Source: Echinicola jeungdonensis (GTDB lineage Bacteria; Bacteroidota; Bacteroidia; Cytophagales; Cyclobacteriaceae). Taken from it: 64,000 bases of DNA. Under the pieces are notes generated by a model, which searched no databases, was not told the origin of the DNA, and was given only the letters and a program-made list of their open reading frames with translations. The stretch covers positions 1,510,001 through 1,574,000 of the forward strand of contig NZ_JAUFQT010000001.1 of the NCBI RefSeq assembly GCF_030409905.1, read 5' to 3'. A program made the position numbers and the translations under genes. Every line of letters starts with the position of its first letter. The stretch's first letter is position 1. Of this stretch, positions 55,391-63,859 are shown one piece after another.

Positions 55391-55912
55391 CTAATCTGCA
55401 AATTGTAACTTCACCAGGTTGGCGTAAAATCCGCCGTCCTGATTGGCAAGAGAGTCATGGTTTCCCTCTTCTACAATTTCCCCATCTTTTAGTACATAGA
55501 TTCGATCTACCTTTCTGATGGTAGACAATCGGTGGGCAATAATAATGGTAGTTCTTCCTTTCATTAACTCATCTAAAGCTTCCTGTACCAAAGCTTCGGA
55601 TTCAGCATCCAAGGAGGAGGTAGCCTCATCAAGGATAAGGATGGAAGGATCTTTCAAAATGGCCCGGGCTATAGCAATTCGCTGCCTTTGACCACCGGAA
55701 AGTTTCACTCCTCTTTCCCCTACCAGGGTGTCCAAACCTTCAGGAAATTTACAAATAAACTGCCAAGCGTTGGCTTTTTTGGCTGCTTCCATTATTTCTT
55801 CATCAGAAGCATCCAGTTTGGCATAAGCGATATTTTCCCGGATACTTCCCCCAAAAGCAATACTTCCTGTGGAACGATCCCGATTTGGGAACGGAGTTGT
55901 TTGTAATTCCAT
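55391..55912 (-). CDS. ABC exporter, C-terminal ATPase part of a frameshifted gene
   Basis: A 173-residue frame whose first 18 residues are out-of-frame noise; the true ABC sequence begins at [14 protein letters not shown] near 55860. It supplies the signature motif [17 protein letters not shown], Walker [14 protein letters not shown] and the switch His in [12 protein letters not shown]. Joined to the frame at 55792-57177 it would make a full exporter half of about 590 residues. The break lies at the A4C5 stretch at 55848-55856 (TTTTGGGGG in the gene); one added T or G restores the reading frame. Confidence 0.9.
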   Translation of the reverse strand: MELQTTPFPNRDRSTGSIAFGGSIRENIAYAKLDASDEEIMEAAKKANAWQFICKFPEGLDTLVGERGVKLSGGQRQRIAIARAILKDPSILILDEATSSLDAESEALVQEALDELMKGRTTIIIAHRLSTIRKVDRIYVLKDGEIVEEGNHDSLANQDGGFYANLVKLQFAD

Positions 55913-57177
55913 TGATTGATGGCTTGCCCATCTATGCTAATTTCGCCTTGATTGATAGGGTAAAATTTTAGCAAAAGTTGGATAATGGTGGATTTTCCTG
56001 CTCCCGAATGGCCTGCTAAAGCTATTTTATCTCCAGGATTAATATCCAATTGAATGCCTTTCAATACGTCCACTTCAGGGCGGGTGGGGTAGTTGAACCT
56101 TACATTTTCAAAAGTAACTTTTCCTTCAATTTGGACATCCTGGTAATCAGTAAGGGAAACTTCGGGTTTTTCCTCCAAAATTTCCAGTACCCGCTCTGAG
56201 GAGCCAATAGCTTTTTGCACCTGACCGTAAATATCCCCCAAACCAGCAATGGAACCTCCAATGAAAGTGGTATATAGCACAAAGGAAACCAAATCACCAA
56301 TACTCATGGCACCTGTACTGACCATCAAGGCACCATACCACATCACCGCTACAATACCTCCAAATAGGGCAAATATGATAAAAGAAATAAAAGCCCCTCT
56401 AAATCCTGCTGCCTTCAATGCAATTTTTACTACCCTATTTAGGCCTTTTTGATACCTATTGGTTTCATAATCTTCCCCGGCAAATGACTTTACAGTAGAA
56501 ATAGATTGTAAGGTTTCCTCCACAATTACATTGGCTGAGGCCAATTCATCTTGGGTAGATTTAGACAGCTTTCGAATAAACTTCCCAAAAACCATGGCGA
56601 TAATCACCAAAACAGGAAAGGTTGCCAACATAAAAAGGGTTAGCCTTGGTGTGGTCACAAATAGAAATACTGTACCTGCAAGCAGGGTGATTATCTGCCT
56701 AAATAATTCGGCCAAGGTTACTGAGAAAGTATCCTGCAATAAACTTACATCGGAGGTAATTCTGCTGATGAGCTCTCCTGTTCTTCTTTTATCAAAAAAA
56801 GTCATGGGCAAATGCACCATCCTATTGTAAAGGGAAAGCCGGATATCCCGCATGGACCTTTCACTTACTTGGGCAAAAAGCCAAACACGGAAAAAAGAAA
56901 AAACACTTTGAACAAATAATATCCCTATCAACACTAGAGCAATGCTGTTAATATCATTGAAAATCCAATCTTTACCTTGAGCAGTATCAATCAGTTTTCC
57001 AGCAACATGGGGAAAGGCCAATAAGGTAAGGCTTGATAGTAAAAGGAATAGCAGACCAACTATAAAAATGCCTTTGTAAGGCAAAACAAAATTAAAAATC
57101 CCAATTAGTTTGCTTAAGTTCTTTTTGTTCAGCTTCCTTTTTTCGTGCTCTTTCAGTGCTTTTCTTTTCTTGGCCAT
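55792..57177 (-). CDS. ABC exporter, permease and Walker A part of a frameshifted gene
   Basis: A 461-residue frame with the six-helix transmembrane domain of a multidrug/lipid exporter ([36 protein letters not shown]) and the first half of the ATPase: Walker [21 protein letters not shown] and Q-loop [11 protein letters not shown]. It then runs out of frame into [10 protein letters not shown] and stops. The continuation is in the other frame. A TACATTTG box at 57206-57213 is a possible promoter. The half-transporter would act as a homodimer; substrate unknown. Confidence 0.9.
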   Translation of the reverse strand: MAKKRKALKEHEKRKLNKKNLSKLIGIFNFVLPYKGIFIVGLLFLLLSSLTLLAFPHVAGKLIDTAQGKDWIFNDINSIALVLIGILFVQSVFSFFRVWLFAQVSERSMRDIRLSLYNRMVHLPMTFFDKRRTGELISRITSDVSLLQDTFSVTLAELFRQIITLLAGTVFLFVTTPRLTLFMLATFPVLVIIAMVFGKFIRKLSKSTQDELASANVIVEETLQSISTVKSFAGEDYETNRYQKGLNRVVKIALKAAGFRGAFISFIIFALFGGIVAVMWYGALMVSTGAMSIGDLVSFVLYTTFIGGSIAGLGDIYGQVQKAIGSSERVLEILEEKPEVSLTDYQDVQIEGKVTFENVRFNYPTRPEVDVLKGIQLDINPGDKIALAGHSGAGKSTIIQLLLKFYPINQGEISIDGQAINQWNYKQLRSQIGIVPQEVLLLGEVSGKISLMPNWMLLMKK

Positions 57178-57205
57178 CTGCTATAAGATTCGTCAATTGT
57201 GGCTA

Positions 57206-57213
57206 CAAATGTA
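57206..57213 (-). promoter_or_regulatory. Candidate -7 box of the ABC exporter
   Basis: TACATTTG on the minus strand, 28 bases before the ATG at 57177. A TTG lies 24 bases upstream, slightly far from the usual -33 position. Confidence 0.35.
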
Positions 57214-57294
57214 ACTGATTTGGTTTAGAAATGATAACAATCCGGACCAGCAAGCTTTATCCGTTACCTTTACTGCCGGGGCAAGATTTACGTA

Positions 57295-57621
57295 TTATTT
57301 CTTTTTTTGGATGAAAATTGCGCGAAGTCTTCTCAATAATTGTTTTTCTTTTTGCCAGAAAAAACCAAACTGTCCAAATATAAAACCATAAAACAAAAGC
57401 ATGATCTGGTACATGGGCAAAATCAATAGCAAATAAAGCAAGGTTTTCCAAAATCCACCTTTTTCCATATTAATCCCCAAAAATTGAAAAATAGGGGATT
57501 TAATAAAAAGAATGGTCAGCCCGGTACAAGCAAATACCAATAGCACCAACAAAACTTGCCTGATATTATTCAATTGCCATTTATCCTGAAGCTTGCTTAA
57601 AAAATTTTTCTGTTTCACCAT
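57295..57621 (-). CDS. DUF6787-like membrane protein
   Basis: A 108-residue protein with two membrane helices (VLLVLLVFACTGLTILFI and LLYLLLILPMYQIMLLFYGF) and a conserved-looking FGQFGFFWQKEKQLLRR segment at the end, which fits a small family of Bacteroidota annotated as DUF6787. The sequence suggests a membrane helper protein of unknown role. Not linked to neighbours by overlap. Confidence 0.65.
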   Translation of the reverse strand: MVKQKNFLSKLQDKWQLNNIRQVLLVLLVFACTGLTILFIKSPIFQFLGINMEKGGFWKTLLYLLLILPMYQIMLLFYGFIFGQFGFFWQKEKQLLRRLRAIFIQKKK

Positions 57622-57750
57622 TAATACCCGGTTTTTTTAATGGTTCAAATCAGATTGCTGACATCACCTGATTTGCATATTATTAGCTTCCATTTGAACA
57701 GTTTGATTTATTTAAGCCTCCATTTAAGGTTTGATGGTTTCCATAAGCAA

Positions 57751-57780
57751 CAAAAAAAGCTGCCCTTTAGGACAGCTTTT
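57751..57780 (-). terminator. Terminator of lysC
   Basis: Stem AAAAGCTG / CAGCTTTT extended by inner CC/GG with one mismatch, followed on the minus strand by a T-run. It lies just after the aspartokinase stop codon. Confidence 0.75.
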
Positions 57781-57786
57781 AAATAT

Positions 57787-59106
57787 TTACCATTGGAAAA
57801 GTCCATCATTCAGACTTTGCAGAGCTTGGTTTTTATATTTAGTGTCAACTAAGATGGATACATTGTGTCGGCTTCCTCCATAAGAAACCATCCTCAAAGG
57901 ATAATCCACCAGAGCGTCCATTACTTCCTTGATAACTCCTTTGCTTTCTGCAATCAGATTTCCCGCAACGCAAATAATGCTTTGCTTGTAATCCAGTTCC
58001 ACATTGCCGAATTTTTCTAACTCCGCAATGATGGCTTTCAAATAGGTATCATCATCGATAGTAACACTTACAGCAACCTCAGAAGTTGTGATCATATCTA
58101 TTGGAGTGGTATATTTTTCGAAGATTTCAAATACCTTTCTCAAAAAACCATAAGCCAATAGCATACGGCTGGATTTGATCTTAATGGCAATTATTCCATC
58201 TTTGGCTGCAATGGCTTTCACACCTTGGCCAGTTTCTTTTTCTGTGATGGTAGTTCCGGCAGCTTCAGGCTGCATGGTATTCAACAGTTTAACCGGAACA
58301 TTGTAGGTTTGGGCAGGCCAAATGGAGGCGGGATGAAGTATCTTGGCCCCAAAATAGGCCAACTCGGCCGCTTCATCAAAAGACAGCTGAGCTATAGGAC
58401 GGGTTTGATCCACGATCCTGGGGTCATTATTGTGCATTCCATCAATGTCTGTCCAGATTTCCACCACACTTGCATTGATGGCGGCACCGATAAGGGATGC
58501 AGTATAATCACTACCTCCACGCTTCAGGTTGTCCACTTCATTGCGATGGTTTTTACAGATGTAACCCTGAGTAATAAAAATGGAGTCTTTGGAATAATTC
58601 TGTAAAATGGCCTTTAAACGCTCGCTGATTTTAGAAAGCTCAGGTTCACTTTTCTCATCAATGCTCATAAACTCCAACGCGGGAAGGAAAATGGCCTGAA
58701 TATCCTGTTCTTCCAATAAGGTGTAAAACAACTTGGTAGAAAGCAATTCACCCTGGGCCAAAATATCCCTGTTGATGGCTTCATTGAAGGAGATTTTGAG
58801 AATAATGTTAAGAAATTCAAAATGTTCCTTGATGATCTTTTCCGCCTTTTTCTGGCTTGCTTCTGTCTTTAGCAATTCTTTATAGAAGGTAAGATAGTGC
58901 TCATGCAATGCATCTATCCGCTCTTTGGCCAAATCTTTTTTGCCTTCTGCCAAGGCATCACCAATGCCAACTAAAGCATTGGTAGTACCTGAAAGGGCTG
59001 ATAGCACTACAATTTTTCTACCTGATTCTCTAGTGATCAGGTCCTTTACCTGATGCATCCTTTCGGGTTTACCTACGGAGGTTCCCCCAAATTTCATGAT
59101 CTTCAT
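57787..59106 (-). CDS. lysC: Aspartate kinase
   Basis: Phosphorylates aspartate, the first step toward lysine, threonine and methionine. A 439-residue monofunctional enzyme with KFGGTSVGKPERM at the start, the substrate region KRGGSDYTASLIGAAINAS, and two regulatory ACT-type domains after about residue 300 (DMITTSEVAVSVTIDD, IICVAGNLIAESKG), so feedback control by an end product is likely (family knowledge). Together with lysA elsewhere in the window it marks the lysine pathway. Confidence 0.95.
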   Translation of the reverse strand: MKIMKFGGTSVGKPERMHQVKDLITRESGRKIVVLSALSGTTNALVGIGDALAEGKKDLAKERIDALHEHYLTFYKELLKTEASQKKAEKIIKEHFEFLNIILKISFNEAINRDILAQGELLSTKLFYTLLEEQDIQAIFLPALEFMSIDEKSEPELSKISERLKAILQNYSKDSIFITQGYICKNHRNEVDNLKRGGSDYTASLIGAAINASVVEIWTDIDGMHNNDPRIVDQTRPIAQLSFDEAAELAYFGAKILHPASIWPAQTYNVPVKLLNTMQPEAAGTTITEKETGQGVKAIAAKDGIIAIKIKSSRMLLAYGFLRKVFEIFEKYTTPIDMITTSEVAVSVTIDDDTYLKAIIAELEKFGNVELDYKQSIICVAGNLIAESKGVIKEVMDALVDYPLRMVSYGGSRHNVSILVDTKYKNQALQSLNDGLFQW

Positions 59107-59150
59107 TTGTAAATCTATAATGTTAATGGTTTAACTACTAAAAACTGCTC

Positions 59151-59627
59151 TTAAAAACCCAGCATCTTGACAGCGGTAATGGCGGCTTCATCTCCCTTAT
59201 TACCATGTTTTCCGCCCGCCCTATCAAGGGCTTGCTTTTGATTATCCGGAGTCAAAACCCCGAAAATAACAGGTTTATTATATTTGATTCCCACATTGGT
59301 AATTCCATTGGCTACGGCATCGCAGATGAAATCAAAATGCTTCGTTTCACCTTGAATTACGCAGCCCAAACAGATGACTGCGTCAATTTCCTCTTCTTGG
59401 GCCATCCATTGTGCTCCTAATGTCAACTCAAAAGATCCGGGGACATTTTTCCGGATAATATTTCCCTTAATTGCCCCGTTTTTTAGCAGGGTTTCCATGG
59501 CACCTTGAAAAAGGCTTTCGGTAACTTCCTCGTTCCATTCAGAAACGATCAAAGCAAATTTTTTCCCACTGATATCCTGAATATTTTTTTCTGAGTGTTG
59601 GCTCAGGTTTTTTTGCGTACTCGCCAT
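59151..59627 (-). CDS. ribH: 6,7-dimethyl-8-ribityllumazine synthase
   Basis: Second-last step of riboflavin synthesis. A 158-residue protein with IVSEWNEEVTESLFQGA, RKNVPGSFELTLGAQWM, and the catalytic loop CLGCVIQGETKHFDFICDAV. The core length is typical; an N-terminal extension of about 20 Gln/Ser/Lys-rich residues precedes it. No FMN riboswitch is recognisable upstream. Confidence 0.96.
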   Translation of the reverse strand: MASTQKNLSQHSEKNIQDISGKKFALIVSEWNEEVTESLFQGAMETLLKNGAIKGNIIRKNVPGSFELTLGAQWMAQEEEIDAVICLGCVIQGETKHFDFICDAVANGITNVGIKYNKPVIFGVLTPDNQKQALDRAGGKHGNKGDEAAITAVKMLGF

Positions 59628-59662
59628 ATTTTTAGTCTTGTCCAGTCAGTTATTGTATAAAC

Positions 59663-59693
59663 ACAAAAAAAGTAAGACCTTTTGGGCCTTACT
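59663..59693 (-). terminator. Terminator downstream of the TPR-membrane gene
   Basis: Nine-base stem AGTAAGGCC / GGTCTTACT (one G-U pair) with a short loop, then seven Ts on the minus strand, about 30 bases after the stop. Confidence 0.75.
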
Positions 59694-59723
59694 CTTCAAA
59701 ATGCCATATGGTACCACAAAGCA

Positions 59724-60443
59724 TTACTTAGAAGCAAGGCCCTCCAAGCGTGCTTTATGTTTTCGTGCCAAATTATATTCGTATGAGTCGAAATATTTAT
59801 TTTCGATAATTTCATAGGTATCTATGGCTGATTGCAACTCACCAGCAGCTTCATAAGCTACCGCCAGTTTGTAAAGGTACCTTGGGGTAAAGAATTTGTT
59901 CTCCTTATAATCTGCCGCTTTTTCATAAGCACTAATGGCTTCGCCAGTTTGCCCCAATTCCATATTGGCATCACCGATCAAAGAGTAAGCCTTGGCTTGC
60001 ACAAAGAAATCATCAGAAGAGAATTCACTCAAATGGTCAATGGCTTGCTGGTATTCTCCGTCCTTCAAATAAATGGACCCTATATAAAAATGGGCCAAAT
60101 TGGAAGCAGCGGTACCACTATATTCATCCACGATATTTAAGAAACCGGCATTTACCCCATCTCCATTTAGGGCATAGTTCAAGCTGTCCTGTTCAAAATA
60201 GTAAACTGCCTGGAACATTTCTGCTTGAGCTTCCTTATTCTTATTGGCCTTGTTAAACTGGAAGTACATGATTCCAGCAATTACCAAAATTCCAACAATT
60301 AGGATTCCTCCTACGATCCTGGAGTTTTTCTTCACAAAAGCTTCTCCTTTGCCCAATCGATCTGCAATCACATCGGGATTTTCCAGAAGCTCGTTAGCCT
60401 GCTCCTCCTGAGCCTGCGCCTGTTTGATTTCTTTCTTCGCCAT
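59724..60443 (-). CDS. Membrane-anchored TPR protein (YfgM-like)
   Basis: A 239-residue protein: a Glu/Gln-rich cytoplasmic N-terminus, one helix (IVGGILIVGILVIAGIMYF) near residue 45-65, and a periplasmic TPR domain with repeats such as AHFYIGSIYLKDGEYQQAI, AKAYSLIGDANMELGQTGEA and YLYKLAVAYEAAGELQSA. The layout matches YfgM, an ancillary SecYEG/PpiD chaperone in enterobacteria; that function is inference here. It has one of the two clear two-element promoters of the window. Confidence 0.85.
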   Translation of the reverse strand: MAKKEIKQAQAQEEQANELLENPDVIADRLGKGEAFVKKNSRIVGGILIVGILVIAGIMYFQFNKANKNKEAQAEMFQAVYYFEQDSLNYALNGDGVNAGFLNIVDEYSGTAASNLAHFYIGSIYLKDGEYQQAIDHLSEFSSDDFFVQAKAYSLIGDANMELGQTGEAISAYEKAADYKENKFFTPRYLYKLAVAYEAAGELQSAIDTYEIIENKYFDSYEYNLARKHKARLEGLASK

Positions 60444-60462
60444 TATTCTAAAATTTCAGTCG

Positions 60463-60492
60463 CAAATATAACGGTTTTCGTTAATTCGCAAA
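60463..60492 (-). promoter_or_regulatory. Two-element promoter of the TPR-membrane gene
   Basis: On the minus strand TTTG (60489-60492) and TATATTTG (60463-60470) are 18 bases apart, matching the Bacteroidota -33/-7 promoter. The box ends 19 bases before the ATG, giving a short leader. Confidence 0.65.
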
Positions 60493-60502
60493 CTATCATA
60501 AT

Positions 60503-60549
60503 AAAGTCAGCCCGGAAGGGGAGATAAACTTCCTATTCGGGCTGACTTT
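60503..60549 (-). terminator. Long hairpin downstream of pdhA
   Basis: A 12-bp outer stem (AAAGTCAGCCCG, 60503-60514 with 60538-60549) and a 5-bp inner stem GGAAG/CTTCC. The minus strand lacks a long T-tract, so this may be a processing or stability element as much as a terminator. It lies 15 bases after the pdhA stop. Confidence 0.55.
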
Positions 60550-60564
60550 AAAATCTCCATTATT

Positions 60565-61587
60565 TTATTCTTTTACAAAAGGATAATCCTCTTGCATATA
60601 AACGTCTTCAAAGGCTTTTTCACCATCAGGCCAAGGAGACTCTTCTGCAAATTTCACCGCATCGGCTACTTTTTGCTTCACTTTTTTGTTGATCTCCTCA
60701 ATTTCATCTTCTGAAAGGATTTCATTTTCCAGGATGGTTTTCTTTACCTGCTCGATTGGATCCCTCTCTTTGTATGCTTCTACCTCTTCACGGGTCCTGT
60801 ATTTTTGGGGATCGGACATGGAGTGACCTTTGTACCTGTAAGTACGGAATTCCAACAATGTTGGTCCTTCTCCATCTCTTGCTCTTTTTGCTGCTTCGGA
60901 AACGGCTTCATGAACTTCTTCCACATTCATAGCATCCACTGCAAAAGAAGGCATATCATATGATTCCCCGAGGGTAGATAGATCCTCTACATTGGAAGAA
61001 CGTTTCACAGCAGTACCCATAGCGTAACCATTGTTTTCGATAACAAAGATTACCGGGGTTTTGTAAAGCATGGCCAAGTTAAACGATTCGTGTACCGCAC
61101 CTTGTCTAACTGCACCATCTCCCATGTAGCAGATGCAAAGGTTTTTAGTTCCTTTGTATCTTTCGGCAAAGCCGATGCCCAGCCCCATAGGAACTTGAGC
61201 CCCTACGATACCGTGGCCGCCCATAAAATTCTTTTCTTTGTCAAATATGTGCATAGAACCACCTTTTCCTTTGGTAGTTCCGGTTGCTTTGCCAAAGAGC
61301 TCTGCCATAACAGCACCTGGGTCTGTACCCAGCCCTAGGGGATGCGCGTGATCCCTGTAGGCAGTGATCCACTTGTCATCTTTTTCAAGGGCAGTAATGG
61401 CTCCGGAAGCACAAGCTTCCTGACCAATATATAGGTGGCAAAATCCTCTGATTTTTTGTTGACCGTATAATTGGCCGGCTTTTTCTTCAAATCTCCTCAT
61501 GAGCAACATGCTCTCATACCAGTAAACATAGGTATCTTTGGAGTATTTTACTTTGGTTTTAGTGGTTGTCGAACTCTTTTTCGCCAT
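60565..61587 (-). CDS. pdhA: Pyruvate dehydrogenase E1 component, alpha subunit
   Basis: Decarboxylates pyruvate with thiamine diphosphate, feeding acetyl-CoA synthesis. A 340-residue alpha subunit: LLMRRFEEKAGQLYGQQKIR, GGHGIVGAQVPMGLGIGFAE, the TPP motif CYMGDGAVRQGAVHESFN with VIFVIENNGYAM, and the RTYRYKGHSMSDPQKYRT phosphorylation-loop region. E1 beta, E2 and E3 genes are not in the window, so the complex must be encoded elsewhere in pieces. Confidence 0.95.
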   Translation of the reverse strand: MAKKSSTTTKTKVKYSKDTYVYWYESMLLMRRFEEKAGQLYGQQKIRGFCHLYIGQEACASGAITALEKDDKWITAYRDHAHPLGLGTDPGAVMAELFGKATGTTKGKGGSMHIFDKEKNFMGGHGIVGAQVPMGLGIGFAERYKGTKNLCICYMGDGAVRQGAVHESFNLAMLYKTPVIFVIENNGYAMGTAVKRSSNVEDLSTLGESYDMPSFAVDAMNVEEVHEAVSEAAKRARDGEGPTLLEFRTYRYKGHSMSDPQKYRTREEVEAYKERDPIEQVKKTILENEILSEDEIEEINKKVKQKVADAVKFAEESPWPDGEKAFEDVYMQEDYPFVKE

Positions 61588-62005
61588 ATCGTTTTCTATA
61601 AAATATGCTTATTAGGGGCCCAAATATAAATAAGTATTCACTGATTAGCAAAGGCTTTTATGATTCACAAATGACTATATGATAATTTCTTGGGGATTAT
61701 ATTACCATAGCCGGAACTAATATTACCATAAATGCCTAATGAACCGCTTTTCCCCACTTTATTGATCTCCAATTTATTAGCTTTAATAAGAAAGTTGCCG
61801 GAACTGTTTTTCACTAATTAAAAATGAGGAAAAAATGGCAACTACTTCTAAATAATTAGCCCACCTATCGGCTTTGGTCCATTGAATTAAAAAAGAGTTC
61901 TTTAAAAACATATGGTAAAACTAACCTTTTAATCCCCTTAGATTCTTTACTAACTTGATCTCATCTTTTACCTTTGCTGCACGCTGAAAATATTCCATTC
62001 CTACC
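61588..62005. other. Divergent spacer between pdhA and recF
   Basis: About 420 bases. Contains the pdhA promoter (61621-61652) and a direct repeat of 11 bases, ATATTACCATA, at 61699-61709 and 61720-61730 (21 bp apart, two helical turns), with GCCGGAACT occurring at 61710 and again at 61797. No ORF is supported here. Confidence 0.5.
61621..61652 (-). promoter_or_regulatory. Two-element promoter of pdhA
   Basis: On the minus strand TTTG (61649-61652) and TATATTTG (61621-61628) are 20 bases apart, an excellent match to the Bacteroidota promoter. It ends 33 bases before the pdhA ATG. Confidence 0.7.
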
Positions 62006-63115
62006 ATGCACCTTAAAAACCTCCGCCTTATTCATTTTAAAAATTACGCTCAGGCAGAGTTAACTTTTTCACCGGAAATAAACTGCTTTTTAGGAAACAA
62101 TGGAAGCGGGAAAACCAATTTGCTGGATGCCATACACTACCTATGTCTTACCAAAAGCGCTTTTAATCCAGTGGACTTACAAAATATCCAGCACCAAAAA
62201 GACTTTTTTACATTAATTGGAAATTTTGAGTTAAAGGGAAAAGAACTTGAAATTAAATGCATACTAGAGGCCAAAAAGAAGAAACAAATCTTCAACAGTG
62301 GCAAAGCTTATGAGAAAATGAGCGAACATGTAGGACTATTACCTGTAGTTTTGATTGCTCCTGATGATACCGCACTTATTAAGGGTGGCAGTGAGGAGAG
62401 GAGAAAATTCTTTGATAGCTTACTTTCCCAATTAGACCGAAATTACCTTGCTCATTTGGTTCGATACCAGCATTTTTTAAAACAAAGAAATGCCTTGATC
62501 AAAAAATTTGCCGAACGGGACCGATATGACACCTCGCTCCTGGAGCCTTATGATCAGGAAATTGTTACTTTGTCAAAAAAAATATTTACTCAAAGGAAAA
62601 ACTTTGCAGAACAGTTCAAACCAATTTTACTTCATCATTATGGAGAAATATCAGGGCAAAGAGAAGCCATCGATATCCGCTACGAAAGCCAATGCAACAG
62701 GGATGACTTTGAAAAAGAATTTTATCAATCCCTAAAAAAGGACCTGATACTAAAAAGGACAAATATGGGAATCCACAAGGACGATTTTGTTTTTGAAATA
62801 GATGATTTTCCTTTAAAAAAATTTGGTTCTCAAGGTCAACAAAAGTCTTTCCTGATTGCCCTAAAACTAGCCCAATTTCAGGTTTTCAAAGAGAAAAAGG
62901 AAACCAAACCTCTCCTGTTACTGGATGATATTTTTGATAAACTGGATGATTTCCGAATCAGCAAACTGATGGAATTGGTAGCTCATCACGAATTTGGCCA
63001 ATTGTTTATCACCGACGCCCGACCAGAACGGACCCGAAAAATCCTTCAGGATATTGATGCTGATATTGCTTATTATGAAATTGAAAAAGGGGAAATACAG
63101 AAAAAAAATAATTAA
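62006..63115 (+). CDS. recF: DNA replication and repair protein RecF
   Basis: Loads RecA at single-strand gaps with RecO and RecR. A 369-residue SMC-like ATPase: LGNNGSGKTNLLDAIHYL (Walker A), LLPVVLIAPDDTALIKGGSE, a signature-like FGSQGQQKSFLIALKLAQ, and Walker B PLLLLDDIFDKLDD. Start ATG at 62006. Convergent with mtgA. Confidence 0.95.
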   Translation: MHLKNLRLIHFKNYAQAELTFSPEINCFLGNNGSGKTNLLDAIHYLCLTKSAFNPVDLQNIQHQKDFFTLIGNFELKGKELEIKCILEAKKKKQIFNSGKAYEKMSEHVGLLPVVLIAPDDTALIKGGSEERRKFFDSLLSQLDRNYLAHLVRYQHFLKQRNALIKKFAERDRYDTSLLEPYDQEIVTLSKKIFTQRKNFAEQFKPILLHHYGEISGQREAIDIRYESQCNRDDFEKEFYQSLKKDLILKRTNMGIHKDDFVFEIDDFPLKKFGSQGQQKSFLIALKLAQFQVFKEKKETKPLLLLDDIFDKLDDFRISKLMELVAHHEFGQLFITDARPERTRKILQDIDADIAYYEIEKGEIQKKNN

Positions 63116-63172
63116 AAATATAAATAGGTGCTTTTTCCTATTATCTAAAATTTAGTTGCGAACATCTTATCT

Positions 63173-63859
63173 TCACTTTCCAAACCCCACAGGTTCCAAA
63201 TTATTCATATTTCGAAGAATCCAGGCTTGTCTTCGGTAGTTATATCCGGTAGGTTTAGCAGGGGACCATCGCAAGGGATTCGGTAAGATTGCTGCCATCA
63301 TTGCTGCTTCCCCACGGGACAGTTGGGAGGCAGGTTTATGGTAAAATTGCTGAGCTGCAGCCTCCACCCCATAGATACCATCCCCCATTTCAATAACATT
63401 CAGGTAAACTTCCATGATCCTTTCTTTGGACCAAATCACCTCAATCAATAGGGTGAAATAAGCTTCCAAACCTTTCCTTAGGTAATTCCTTGCTGGCCAT
63501 AAGAAAACATTTTTGGCTGTTTGGTTCGAGATAGTGCTACCTCCCCTTATCCTTTTACCGGACTGGTTATTTTCCATGGCTTTTTGAATGGCCTCGGTAT
63601 CAAATCCAAAATGGTCCAAAAATTTTTGATCCTCTGCTGCAACTACAGCTTGTGCCATATGTCTTGATATGTCCTCAATGGAGACCCAATCTTTCTTAAA
63701 CCGGACCTCCCGCTTTTCATCCATGCTCTGCTCCACCATCCGAATAACCATCAATGGCGTAATCCATACCGGAACAAACCTATAAAGGATTGTAAAACCA
63801 ATGGAAAGAATAAAAAACCAAAGGATAATTTTTCCTATAAATCTAAGTAAAATCTTCAT
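63173..63859 (-). CDS. mtgA: Monofunctional peptidoglycan glycosyltransferase
   Basis: Polymerises lipid II into glycan strands. A 228-residue protein with one N-terminal helix (IILWFFILSIGFTILYRF) and a GT51 domain: AVVAAEDQKFLDHFGFD with the catalytic Glu, GGSTISNQTAKNVFLWPAR, and EAYFTLLIEVIWSKERIMEV, then ILPNPLRWSPAKP. No transpeptidase domain, as expected for MtgA. Confidence 0.95.
   Translation of the reverse strand: MKILLRFIGKIILWFFILSIGFTILYRFVPVWITPLMVIRMVEQSMDEKREVRFKKDWVSIEDISRHMAQAVVAAEDQKFLDHFGFDTEAIQKAMENNQSGKRIRGGSTISNQTAKNVFLWPARNYLRKGLEAYFTLLIEVIWSKERIMEVYLNVIEMGDGIYGVEAAAQQFYHKPASQLSRGEAAMMAAILPNPLRWSPAKPTGYNYRRQAWILRNMNNLEPVGFGK

Noticed and set aside
57257-57451. Alternative frame overlapping the DUF6787-like gene
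   Set aside because: It overlaps the better 108-residue frame, which has helices and a family-like end; the alternative has neither.
61828-61860. Tiny frame MRKKWQLLLNN upstream of recF
   Set aside because: Twelve codons, no ribosome site and no visible conservation, so not called a leader peptide.
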